Shown here: positions 1-5,498 of the stretch, piece by piece
Layout of the letters: every line of letters starts with the position of its first letter
How positions within the stretch are numbered: the stretch's first letter is position 1
From: Betaproteobacteria bacterium
Lineage (GTDB): Bacteria; Pseudomonadota; Gammaproteobacteria; Burkholderiales; SG8-39
Reading direction: 5' to 3'
Assembly: GCA_004298295.1 (NCBI GenBank)
Contig: SCUH01000214.1
Coordinates: forward strand, 1 to 8,432
Length of the DNA stretch: 8,432 nt
Translations under genes and position numbers: made by a program
The notes under the pieces: generated by a model
What the model saw: the letters and a program-made list of their open reading frames with translations, nothing else
Databases searched by the model: none
What the model was told of the DNA's origin: nothing

Positions 1-74
1 CGGTGTTGCCGCTTTGCCTCGCGGGCGACCTGCAGGGCGCGATGCTGAAGCTCCACACCAAGGACAAGGCTTGA
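1..74 (+). CDS. pth: Peptidyl-tRNA hydrolase, C-terminal fragment (5' end outside window)
   Basis: The frame starting at base 3 is open to a TGA at 72-74 and encodes about 23 residues ending LKLHTKDKA. The pattern of a short helix (LPLCLAGDLQGAM) followed by KLHTK is typical of the C-terminal tail of bacterial Pth, and Pth lies directly upstream of YchF in many proteobacteria (recalled family knowledge). Pth recycles peptidyl-tRNAs released during translation by cleaving the ester bond between peptide and tRNA, and acts in the cytoplasm. None of the catalytic residues (N-terminal Asn, His, Asp) are inside the window, so the call rests on the tail plus the neighbour. Its stop overlaps the start of ychF (TTGA), suggesting translational coupling. 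Confidence 0.75.
   Translation, partial: VLPLCLAGDLQGAMLKLHTKDKA
60..64 (+). promoter_or_regulatory. Ribosome binding site that decides the TTG start of ychF
   Basis: AAGGA lies 6 bases upstream of the TTG at 71. It sits inside the last codons of pth. It supports the unusual TTG start over the in-frame ATG further upstream (base 14), which would add 19 residues that are not part of the YchF family. Confidence 0.6.
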
Positions 75-1165
75 GCCTGCGCTGCGGCATCGTGGGCTTG
101 CCGAACGTCGGCAAGTCGACGCTATTCAACGCGCTCACCAAGGCGGGCATCGCCGCCGAGAACTATCCGTTCTGCACCATCGAGCCCAATGTCGGCATCG
201 TCGCGGTGCCCGACGAGCGTCTCGAGAAGCTCGCCGCCATCGAAAAGCCCCAGAAGGTGATTCCCGCGGCGGTCGAGTTCGTCGACATCGCGGGCCTCGT
301 GGCAGGCGCCTCGAAGGGCGAGGGCCTGGGCAACCAGTTTCTCGCCAACATCCGCGAGACCGATGCCATCGCGCACGTGGTGCGCTGCTTCGAGGACCCG
401 AACGTCGTGCACGTCGCGGGCAAGATCGATCCGGTGTCCGACATCGAGACCATCGACACGGAGCTCGCGCTCGCCGATCTGCAGACGGTCGAAAAGCAAT
501 TGGCGCGATACGGCAAGGTCGCGAAGGTCGCCGGCGACAAGGAGGCGCAACGCCTCGTCTCGGTGCTCGAGAAGGTGCAGGCGGGGCTCGACCGGGGTCA
601 GCCGGCGCGGGCGCTCGACTGGGCGAAGGAGGAGCTCGCGGTGCTGAAGCCGCTCTTCCTGCTCACGATGAAGCCGACGATGTACATCGCCAACGTCGCC
701 GAGCACGGCTTCAAGGACAACCCGCTGCTCGCTGCGCTCGAGGCGCATGCCGCGAAGGAAGGCGCCCCGGTGGTGGCGATCTGCGCCGCGCTGGAGGCGC
801 AGATCGCCGATCTGCCGGAAGAGGACAAGGGCATTTTCCTCGACGACATGGGCATGGATGAGCCGGGCCTGAACCGCGTCATCCGCGCCGGCTACCGCCT
901 GCTCGGACTGCAGACCTTCTTCACCGCCGGGCCGAAGGAAGTGCGCGCCTGGACCGTTCCCGTCGGCGCCACGGCGCCCCAGGCGGCCGGCGTCATCCAC
1001 ACCGATTTCGAGCGCGGCTTCATCCGCGCCGAGGCGACCGCCTACGACGATTACATCGCCTGCGGCGGCGAAACGGGCGCCAAGGAGGCCGGCAAGCTCC
1101 GCGTAGAGGGCAGGGACTACGTCGTGCGCGATGGCGACGTCATGCACTTTCGTTTCAACGTCTGA
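71..1165 (+). CDS. ychF: Ribosome-binding ATPase YchF (Obg-family P-loop NTPase)
   Basis: YchF/OLA1 is a universally conserved cytoplasmic P-loop NTPase of the Obg group that binds ribosomes and, unlike most relatives, prefers ATP; it is linked to stress responses and translation control. From the TTG at 71 the protein has 364 residues, close to the usual length of about 363, and begins MSLRCGIVGLPN as in relatives. The Walker A motif is GLPNVGKST (residues 9-17), the G3 region is VDIAGLVAGASKGEG, and the G4 position reads NVAE (about residues 208-211) rather than NKxD, which explains the ATP preference. The C-terminal TGS-like domain is complete and ends DGDVMHFRFNV. The start is chosen from the AAGGA site and from overlap with the pth stop. 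The last 24 bases, running one base past the stop, are part of a direct repeat with a second copy about 1.3 kb downstream. Confidence 0.97.
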   Translation: MSLRCGIVGLPNVGKSTLFNALTKAGIAAENYPFCTIEPNVGIVAVPDERLEKLAAIEKPQKVIPAAVEFVDIAGLVAGASKGEGLGNQFLANIRETDAIAHVVRCFEDPNVVHVAGKIDPVSDIETIDTELALADLQTVEKQLARYGKVAKVAGDKEAQRLVSVLEKVQAGLDRGQPARALDWAKEELAVLKPLFLLTMKPTMYIANVAEHGFKDNPLLAALEAHAAKEGAPVVAICAALEAQIADLPEEDKGIFLDDMGMDEPGLNRVIRAGYRLLGLQTFFTAGPKEVRAWTVPVGATAPQAAGVIHTDFERGFIRAEATAYDDYIACGGETGAKEAGKLRVEGRDYVVRDGDVMHFRFNV

Positions 1166-1166
1166 A
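1143..1166 (+). repeat. Direct repeat, left copy (3' end of ychF); attachment-site-like
   Basis: These 24 bases encode the HFRFNV-stop end of YchF plus one base. They recur at 2460-2483 with a single mismatch (T at 1153, C at 2470). Similarity stops at both ends of the core. A duplicated 3' gene end bounding foreign-looking DNA is the pattern left by site-specific integration into the end of a conserved gene. Confidence 0.7.
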
Positions 1167-1338
1167 CAAAGTTCAGGACTTCGCAGGCATTGCCTGGAAG
1201 CCACTGGAAACATCAAGGCGCGTGCGCTCGTCAAGCAGCGCATCAACCCATCCGCGCGAGAGCAACATTGCCGACAGCAGCATTCACCGCTGCGATACCG
1301 CGGGCAGGAATGGCAAGGGCGCTGCGACCCTCCCTGGC

Positions 1339-1367
1339 TTGACGCCGCCACCTTACCAATATATAGT
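1339..1367 (+). promoter_or_regulatory. Sigma-70-type promoter of the vapBC-like operon
   Basis: A -35 hexamer TTGACG (1339-1344) and a -10 hexamer TATAGT (1362-1367) are separated by exactly 17 bases, each one mismatch from consensus. Transcription would begin near 1374, giving a leader of about 30 bases before the ATG at 1406. The spacing and match are unusually good for such GC-rich DNA. Confidence 0.7.
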
Positions 1368-1377
1368 TTTGGTAAGG
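1351..1377. promoter_or_regulatory. Perfect palindromic operator over the -10 box (probable autoregulatory site)
   Basis: Arms CCTTACCAA (1351-1359) and TTGGTAAGG (1369-1377) are perfect 9-base inverted repeats around an AT-rich 9-base centre that contains the -10 hexamer. AbrB-type antitoxins commonly bind such palindromes as dimers, alone or with their toxin, to repress their own operon. Binding here would block RNA polymerase. The identity of the binding protein is inferred from position. Confidence 0.7.
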
Positions 1378-1390
1378 TCCAACGAAGCAC

Positions 1391-1396
1391 AAGGAG
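1391..1396 (+). promoter_or_regulatory. Ribosome binding site of the antitoxin gene
   Basis: AAGGAG, a near-perfect Shine-Dalgarno sequence, is 9 bases before the ATG at 1406. It is stronger than anything visible before the toxin start at 1626, consistent with antitoxin being made in excess. Confidence 0.65.
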
Positions 1397-1405
1397 ACCG
1401 CCGCC

Positions 1406-1648
1406 ATGTTCGTCAAGATCACCGCCAAGCGCCAGGTCACGTTCCCCGCGCGGGTCCTGGAGGCGCTGGGCGTTAAACCCGGTGACCGGATCGAACTTGA
1501 GGAAGGCCCCGGGGGTTTTGTGCTGCGCGCGCGGCATATCGACCGGGCGCGCCTCGCGCCGCTGCGCGACAGACTGCGCCGTGGCAAGGGCAGCTTCGAT
1601 CTTGAAGCCTTCCGCAACACGCCCCATGACCGCGCGCTTCGGGATTGA
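1406..1648 (+). CDS. vapB: AbrB/MazE-type antitoxin (VapB-like)
   Basis: An 80-residue protein with an N-terminal swapped-hairpin AbrB (SpoVT/MazE-type) DNA-binding domain at about residues 3-44: the ITAKRQVTFPARVLEALGV stretch followed by KPGDRIELEE is diagnostic of the fold. The charged tail (about 45-80) would be the toxin-binding and toxin-neutralising segment. Such antitoxins act in the cytoplasm, inactivate a partner PIN ribonuclease and repress their own promoter. The next gene begins 23 bases before this one ends and encodes a PIN-domain protein, which fixes the pairing. A palindrome over the promoter -10 box is the likely operator. The start is supported by AAGGAG at 1391. The vapB name follows partner type rather than close recognition of a named homologue. 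Confidence 0.88.
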   Translation: MFVKITAKRQVTFPARVLEALGVKPGDRIELEEGPGGFVLRARHIDRARLAPLRDRLRRGKGSFDLEAFRNTPHDRALRD

Positions 1649-2024
1649 CACCTCGATTCTCGTGCGGCTGGCAACCGGCGATCCCGAGGACGGCTTCGAA
1701 CACTGCGTGCGCAAGCTGACCGCATTCATCGAGCGCGACGATGCGGAGGTGTTCGCGTCGAATCAGGTGGTCGGGGAGGCCTATATCGCCCTGCAGCATC
1801 ACTACGGCGTGTCTAAACGGGACGCGCGCGCCGCGCTTGCCAGCGTGCTCAGGAGCGGTCTGGTGGGACCGTTGAACGGGGCGGGCGTATTCGCGGCCCT
1901 GGAGGCGGACTCGGGCTGCGGCTTGCTCGACCGCCTGATCGCCGACGACTACCGCCGCGCAGAACTGACCACGCTCACGCTCGACCGCAAGATGGCCGCT
2001 CTCCCGCAAGTGCGCCGCCTGTAG
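1626..2024 (+). CDS. vapC: PIN-domain ribonuclease toxin (VapC-like)
   Basis: A 132-residue PIN-domain protein, the normal length for VapC toxins, which are Mg2+-dependent endoribonucleases cutting tRNA, rRNA or mRNA to stop growth. The conserved acidic residues are visible: D8 in FGIDTSILVRL, E51 in VVGEAYIAL, D102 in LLDRLIADD and D120 in TLDRKMA. The catalytic quartet therefore appears complete and the toxin potentially active. The ATG at 1626 lies inside the end of the antitoxin gene (23-base overlap), a common toxin-antitoxin arrangement that couples translation. The reading frame extends far upstream without stops, but that part overlaps ychF and the antitoxin in another frame and is not coding. 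The RNA target cannot be read from sequence. Confidence 0.88.
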   Translation: MTARFGIDTSILVRLATGDPEDGFEHCVRKLTAFIERDDAEVFASNQVVGEAYIALQHHYGVSKRDARAALASVLRSGLVGPLNGAGVFAALEADSGCGLLDRLIADDYRRAELTTLTLDRKMAALPQVRRL

Positions 2025-2140
2025 ACCGTCCAGGGAGGCTTGCCGCGCGTCTATCCCCGCGGTGGCCGACTCCGGGGAGCGCAAGACCATCTGTAACGCG
2101 ATTTTCTGGCCGGCGCTGCGCGACAGGGAAACGGAGGCGC

Positions 2141-2412
2141 TCGCCCGACGCGGAACATGACGAAATGACGTCCCTTGCGGCCTTTGCGGGCGACGTGCAG
2201 CGTGAAAAGCCCCTTCAGGATGTCGTCCCGCTTTTTTGCACCCACTACGGTCGGGCCGGGAGTCAGATCATTCAGCGCCGCCGAAACTGTTCCGGCGTAG
2301 ATGCGCGCTTGCGCTTCGCCGACGCGGACACGTTCAGTGCGTACACGTCGGCCAGCGAAGTCGTGCGCGAGGCGCTGCCCCTGTTGGCAATCGGGTATGA
2401 AGGCGGGTACAA
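2141..2412 (-). pseudogene. ParE-like (RelE/ParE superfamily) toxin remnant, frameshifted and truncated
   Basis: On the minus strand one frame (about 2326 down to 2141) reads GEAQARIYAGTVSAALNDL, then KKRDDILKGLFTLHVARKG and GRHFVMFRVG. This matches my memory of ParE-type toxins, which end in a gyrase-inhibiting fold with a GRHxxxYRV-like strand. The expected N-terminal part (IANRG, then SLADVYALNV, about 2400-2329) sits in the adjacent frame. The spacing between LADVY and GEAQA is kept apart from one base, so a single-base frameshift near 2320-2332 explains the break. The expected C-terminal LRxLH-type strand was not found after 2141. No antitoxin (ParD-like) fits in the 47 bases between the probable start and the flanking repeat. 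The family assignment is from memory; the start (TTG at 2412) is a guess. Confidence 0.55.
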
Positions 2413-2459
2413 AATGCACAGCAGCGGGCACATTACGAGCAGCGATGCGGGGTTACCGG

Positions 2460-2483
2460 TGCACTTTCGCTTCAACGTCTGAA
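2460..2483 (+). repeat. Direct repeat, right copy (displaced ychF 3' end)
   Basis: The 24 bases repeat those at 1143-1166 with one mismatch, including the HFRFNV-stop codons, but are preceded by sequence unrelated to ychF. This copy lies 41 bases before the pagP start, so the simplest ancestral order is ychF directly followed by pagP, split by an insertion. Confidence 0.7.
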
Positions 2484-2524
2484 ATAATGGGCGGTCGCAG
2501 GCCCGGCTGAGGGTGGCTCTGGAG

Positions 2525-3079
2525 ATGCAAAGCGCGAGTCGATGGATTGCGATACTGCTGAGTGCCGCGGCGCTGGCGGCGCCGCCCGCGTTCGCCGACG
2601 CACCGGGCTGGTGGCAGCGCACGCGCGAGCATCTCGGGGACCTCTGGCAGACCGGTTCGGGCGATCTCTACGTGCCGTTCCGCACCCATCACCTGCGCTC
2701 TGCCTATTCGCAGGAGCAGATCGATCACTACCAGGAGGCGCCCTTCGGGCTCGGCTACGGCCGCAGCAAGTTCGACAGCGACGGCGACTGGCGCGGGCTG
2801 TACGCGATGGTCTATCAGGATTCGCACTTCAAGCCGAATTACGCGGCCGGATACGCCTACCAGACCTTCTGGCGCCCGGCGCGCGATTGGCGCATCGGCG
2901 GCGGGGCCACGGTGTTTCTCATGACGCGCCCCGACATCCTGCATTACAAGCCGTTTCCTGTCGTGCTGCCGATCGGCTCGGTCGCCTACCGCAACTTCGC
3001 CATCGAAGCGACCTACGTTCCCGGCGCGGGCGGCGCCGGCAACGTGCTGTTCGTCTGGGGGCGGTTTCACCTCGATTAG
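2525..3079 (+). CDS. pagP: Lipid A palmitoyltransferase PagP, outer membrane
   Basis: PagP is an eight-stranded outer-membrane beta-barrel that moves a palmitate chain from phospholipid to lipid A, strengthening the outer membrane against cationic peptides. The 184-residue product has a signal peptide (residues 1-24, cleaved after AFA), an amphipathic N-terminal helix (WWQRTREHLGDLWQ), then the barrel. Residues aligned with the E. coli catalytic set are present: H56 (in THHLRSAY), D99 and S100 (in YQDSHF). GLYAMVYQDS, TFWRP, PVVLPIGSVAY and the final GNVLFVWGRFHLD are family landmarks. The residue aligned with E. coli Gly88, which sets acyl-chain length, is A111. ATG 2525 is preferred over GTG 2513 (four residues longer) because GAGGGTGG lies 8 bases before it. 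It follows the stray ychF repeat and no clear promoter was found. Confidence 0.93.
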   Translation: MQSASRWIAILLSAAALAAPPAFADAPGWWQRTREHLGDLWQTGSGDLYVPFRTHHLRSAYSQEQIDHYQEAPFGLGYGRSKFDSDGDWRGLYAMVYQDSHFKPNYAAGYAYQTFWRPARDWRIGGGATVFLMTRPDILHYKPFPVVLPIGSVAYRNFAIEATYVPGAGGAGNVLFVWGRFHLD

Positions 3080-3142
3080 CGCCCCGCTCGGCGGCAGCGC
3101 GTGCGCGCTAGAATGCGCGCGTCTTGCGAGCGGGAGAGTGGC

Positions 3143-3955
3143 ATGCGCGCGGCGGCGGTCCTGATTGCGTTGACGGTGCTCGGCACGGCGCGCGCCGCGG
3201 ATCTGCCCGTATTCGACGCCCACGTGCACTACTCGCATGACGCCTGGGAGTCGCTGCCGCCGAAGGACGCCATCGCGCTGTTGCGCAAGGCGGGCCTGAA
3301 GCGCGCACTCGTTTCCAGCTCGGGCGACGACGGCCAGCAGCGGCTCTACGCCGAGGCGCCCGAGCTCGTGCTGCCGTCGCTGCGCCCGTATCGCTCGCGC
3401 GGCGAAATCTCGACCTGGGTGCGCGACGACTCGGTGCCGTCCTACCTCGAAGAGCGGCTGAAGAAGTTCCGCTATGTCGCGCTCGGCGAGTTTCACCTCT
3501 ACGGCGCCGACGCCGATCTTGCGGTACCCCGGCGGCTGGTGCAGCTGGCGAAACAGCACGCGCTATACCTGCATGCCCATTCCGACGTCGACGCGGTGGA
3601 ACGCATCTTCCGGCAGGACCCCGGCGCGCGCGTGCTCTGGGCGCATTCGGGCTTCGAGCGCCCGGAGAAGGTGCGCGAGATGCTCCGCAAGCATCGCAAC
3701 CTGTGGTGCGACCTCGCGTTTCGCAGCGAGCACGGGGCCGGCGGCAAGGTGCCCGCGGAGTGGCGCGCGGCGTTTCTGGAATTTCCCGAGCGCTTCATGG
3801 TCGGCACCGACACCTTCACGCCGGAGCGCTGGCACTACATCGTCGAGCACGCGCAATGGTCGCGGCAATGGCTCGCCGATCTGCCCGCGGAAGTCGCGGA
3901 GCGCATCGCATGGAAAAACGGCGAAGCTGTGTTCGGCGGCATGCTCAGGCGCTGA
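3143..3955 (+). CDS. Secreted metal-dependent hydrolase of the amidohydrolase superfamily
   Basis: A 270-residue protein with a signal peptide (MRAAAVLIALTVLGTARA, cleaved before A19), so it probably acts in the periplasm. The mature part looks like a TIM-barrel metallohydrolase: the HxH motif at the end of strand 1 (FDAHVHYS, H27 and H29), a glutamate in ALGEFHLYG (E116), histidines in LHAHSD (H146) and LWAHSGF (H168), and an aspartate in MVGTDTF (D223). These are the usual metal ligands and catalytic base. It resembles the Amidohydro_2-type branch; the substrate is unknown. Start ATG 3143 has GGAG at 3133-3136 and begins the signal peptide; the longer upstream in-frame start lacks both. Its last 46 bases overlap the next gene, pointing to co-translation with the YtkA-like and di-haem peroxidase genes. 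Confidence 0.85.
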   Translation: MRAAAVLIALTVLGTARAADLPVFDAHVHYSHDAWESLPPKDAIALLRKAGLKRALVSSSGDDGQQRLYAEAPELVLPSLRPYRSRGEISTWVRDDSVPSYLEERLKKFRYVALGEFHLYGADADLAVPRRLVQLAKQHALYLHAHSDVDAVERIFRQDPGARVLWAHSGFERPEKVREMLRKHRNLWCDLAFRSEHGAGGKVPAEWRAAFLEFPERFMVGTDTFTPERWHYIVEHAQWSRQWLADLPAEVAERIAWKNGEAVFGGMLRR

Positions 3956-4314
3956 TCGCCGCCGTCGCGCTGTGCGGCGCGGCCCAAGCCTGCGAGCTGC
4001 CCGCCGGCACAGGGCTCGAGTCGGCCGGTTTCGTCCTGAGCTATCGCACGCTGCCTGCGGCCATCGCGCTCGGCGAGCATTTTTCGCTCGACTATGCGGT
4101 CTGCCCGAAGGCGGGTGCAGTCATGCCCGCCACGGTCAAGGTGGACGCGTGGATGCCGGAGCACCGCCATGGCATGAACTACAAGGCGAGCGTTGCGGCG
4201 CTCGGCGGCGGGCGCTTCCGTGCGCAAGGGCTGCTGTTTCACATGCCCGGGCGCTGGGAAATCGTGTTCGAGGCGGACGGCGAGCGCCTCAGCCACAGCC
4301 TGCGGCTCGAGTGA
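3910..4314 (+). CDS. Small secreted YtkA/FixH-like protein with His/Met motifs
   Basis: A 134-residue protein with a basic N-terminus (KRRSCVRR), a hydrophobic core (ALIAAVALCGA) and a cleavage site after AQA (residue 27), giving a mature domain of about 107 residues, probably an all-beta immunoglobulin-like fold. Landmarks are WMPEHRHGMNY (81-91) and GLLFHMPGRWEIVF (107-120), typical of YtkA-like/FixH-related periplasmic proteins. The clustered His and Met residues could bind copper or another soft metal; this is inference. C28 and C65 could form a disulfide. ATG 3910 has GGAG 8 bases upstream and yields a proper signal peptide, although it overlaps the preceding gene by 46 bases. Its stop overlaps the next start (GTGA). 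It does not look like a lipoprotein, since the cysteine context AAQAC is a poor lipobox. Confidence 0.75.
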   Translation: MEKRRSCVRRHAQALIAAVALCGAAQACELPAGTGLESAGFVLSYRTLPAAIALGEHFSLDYAVCPKAGAVMPATVKVDAWMPEHRHGMNYKASVAALGGGRFRAQGLLFHMPGRWEIVFEADGERLSHSLRLE

Positions 4315-5483
4315 TCGCACGCGCGGCCGTCCTGGCGCTGCTGCTCGGGGCGGGCGGTGCGGCCGCGCAGCCACTCGGCTGGAGCGCGGACGAAGTGCGC
4401 GTCGTGCTGCGGCACGGGCCGTGGCCGCCGCCCATGGCGCGCGATCCGTCGAATCGCGTCTCCGGCAACCGCGACGCCATCGCGTTGGGCGAAAGGCTCT
4501 TCTTCGAGCCGCGTCTGTCGCAGGGTGGCCAGCTGTTCTGCGCCAGCTGCCATGTGCCCTACCGGGCCTGGCAGGACGGACGCACGCGCGCAAGAGGCCT
4601 GGCGGAAGTCGACCGCAACACGCCAAGCGTGCTCAACGTGCGCCTGCAACGCTGGTTCGGCTGGGACGGCGCGGGCGATTCGCTCTGGGCGCAGAGCCTT
4701 CGGCCGATCCTCGATGCGCGCGAGATGGGCGCGAGCGCGGCACAGGTCGCAGCCCTGATGCGGGAGGACGCCGAATACGCCTGCCGCTACCGCAAGAGTT
4801 TCGGCACGGCGCCTGCGACCGACGATGCCGACGTGCTGGTGGCCGTCGGCAAGGCGCTCGCGGCATTCCAGGAAACGCTGGCGAGCGGCCGCAGCGCGTT
4901 CGACGATTTCCGGGACGCAATCGAGCGCGGCGAGCGCGAGGCGCTCGAGCGCTATCCGCGCGCCGCGCAGCGCGGGCTGCGCATCTTCGTCGGCAAGGGC
5001 GCGTGCAACGTCTGCCATCTCGGACCGGCGTTCACCAACGGCGAGTTCCACGACGTCGGCGTGCCGTTCTTCATCCGCGGCGGCGTGGACCCCGGGCGCC
5101 ATGGCGGCATCCGCCGGCTGCAGGCGAGCGCGTACAACCTGCTGGGTCGCCACAACGACGACCAATCGGGCGCCGCAGCGACCAGGACGAAGCACGTCGC
5201 GCTCGAGCACCGCAATTTCGGCGAGTTCAAGGTGCCGGGCCTGCGCAACGTAGCGCTTACCGCGCCTTACATGCACAACGGCAGCCTGGCGACGCTCGCC
5301 GACGTGGTGCGCCACTACTCCGAACTCAACGTCGAGCGGCTGCATGCCGACGGCGAGGCGATCCTGAAGCCGTTGCGCCTGAGCTCGCAGGAGTCGGTCG
5401 ACCTGGTGGCGTTTCTCGAATCGCTCACCGAACGCAAGAGCGCGCTCGATGAGCGGCGAGCGGCATTGCCCTGCAGTCGCTGA
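4311..5483 (+). CDS. MauG-like di-haem cytochrome c peroxidase, periplasmic
   Basis: A 390-residue protein with a signal peptide (residues 1-19, cleaved after AAA) and two c-type haem sites: CASCH at 77-81 and CNVCH at 232-236. The order and spacing match the bacterial di-haem cytochrome c peroxidase/MauG family. RNTPSVLNV and RWFGWDG follow the first haem, and VPGLRNVALTAPYMHNGS (308-325) precedes VVRHY. From memory, Y336 falls near where MauG has its tyrosine haem ligand and classical peroxidases a methionine. Such enzymes reduce hydrogen peroxide or use it to oxidise a partner protein. The start is the GTG at 4311, overlapping the upstream TGA; a longer open frame upstream is antisense-like shadow of the hydrolase gene. 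It requires the cytochrome c maturation system, not in the window. Confidence 0.9.
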   Translation: MIARAAVLALLLGAGGAAAQPLGWSADEVRVVLRHGPWPPPMARDPSNRVSGNRDAIALGERLFFEPRLSQGGQLFCASCHVPYRAWQDGRTRARGLAEVDRNTPSVLNVRLQRWFGWDGAGDSLWAQSLRPILDAREMGASAAQVAALMREDAEYACRYRKSFGTAPATDDADVLVAVGKALAAFQETLASGRSAFDDFRDAIERGEREALERYPRAAQRGLRIFVGKGACNVCHLGPAFTNGEFHDVGVPFFIRGGVDPGRHGGIRRLQASAYNLLGRHNDDQSGAAATRTKHVALEHRNFGEFKVPGLRNVALTAPYMHNGSLATLADVVRHYSELNVERLHADGEAILKPLRLSSQESVDLVAFLESLTERKSALDERRAALPCSR

Positions 5484-5498
5484 GCGTGCGGCTCAGCG
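5478..5498. terminator. Hairpin shared by two convergent genes, containing both stop codons
   Basis: CGCTGAGC (5478-5485) and GCTCAGCG (5491-5498) form a perfect 8-base-pair stem with a 5-base loop. The left arm contains the TGA of the peroxidase gene and the right arm the TGA of the acyl-CoA ligase on the opposite strand. There is no T-tract on either side, so it is not a classical intrinsic terminator, but its position suggests a bidirectional terminator or 3'-end stabiliser. Confidence 0.45.

Larger units (their letters stand above)
1167..2459. mobile_element. Putative small inserted segment carrying toxin-antitoxin cargo
   Basis: The segment lies exactly between the two copies of the ychF 3'-end repeat. 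It holds an intact AbrB/PIN toxin-antitoxin pair and a decayed ParE-like toxin on the opposite strand, both typical accessory cargo. No integrase, transposase or terminal inverted repeat was recognised, so this would be a remnant or a non-autonomous element. Bases 1166-1338 (left flank) and 2025-2140 contain no recognisable gene. The insertion model is inference; the repeat and the cargo are seen directly. Confidence 0.45.

Noticed and set aside
1277..1293. GCAGC/GCTGC hairpin between ychF and the antitoxin as a ychF terminator
   Set aside because: The stem is only 5 bp and no T-tract follows.
122..1729. Long open frame on the minus strand opposite ychF and the antitoxin
   Set aside because: It is low-complexity, Arg/Leu/Val-rich shadow sequence caused by high GC; ychF on the plus strand is a certain match across the same bases.
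2055..2077. CCCCG/CGGGG inverted repeat after the toxin gene as a terminator
   Set aside because: Only a 5-bp stem with a 13-base loop and no T-tract; expected by chance in GC-rich DNA.
2055..2090. MVLRSPESAT on the minus strand as the missing C-terminus of the ParE remnant
   Set aside because: It vaguely resembles the LRxLH end strand, but the spacing from GRHFVMFRVG is about ten residues too long and it lies in another frame.
2232..2237. Run of six T as part of an intrinsic terminator
   Set aside because: No stable hairpin lies directly before it on the plus strand, and the bases encode Lys-Lys in the ParE-like remnant on the minus strand.
2165..2482. Plus-strand open frame of 105 codons ending HFRFNV like YchF
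   Set aside because: Only the last few residues match YchF, because of the repeated DNA. The rest shows no family resemblance, and the opposite strand carries a recognisable ParE-like core.
3109..3114. TAGAAT as a -10 box of a promoter for the hydrolase module
   Set aside because: No -35 hexamer at a suitable distance, so it is too weak to list. The module might still have its own promoter here.
3474..4310. N-terminal extension of the peroxidase frame upstream of 4311
   Set aside because: It is Arg/Ser-rich shadow of the hydrolase and YtkA-like genes. A clean signal peptide begins at the GTG at 4311.
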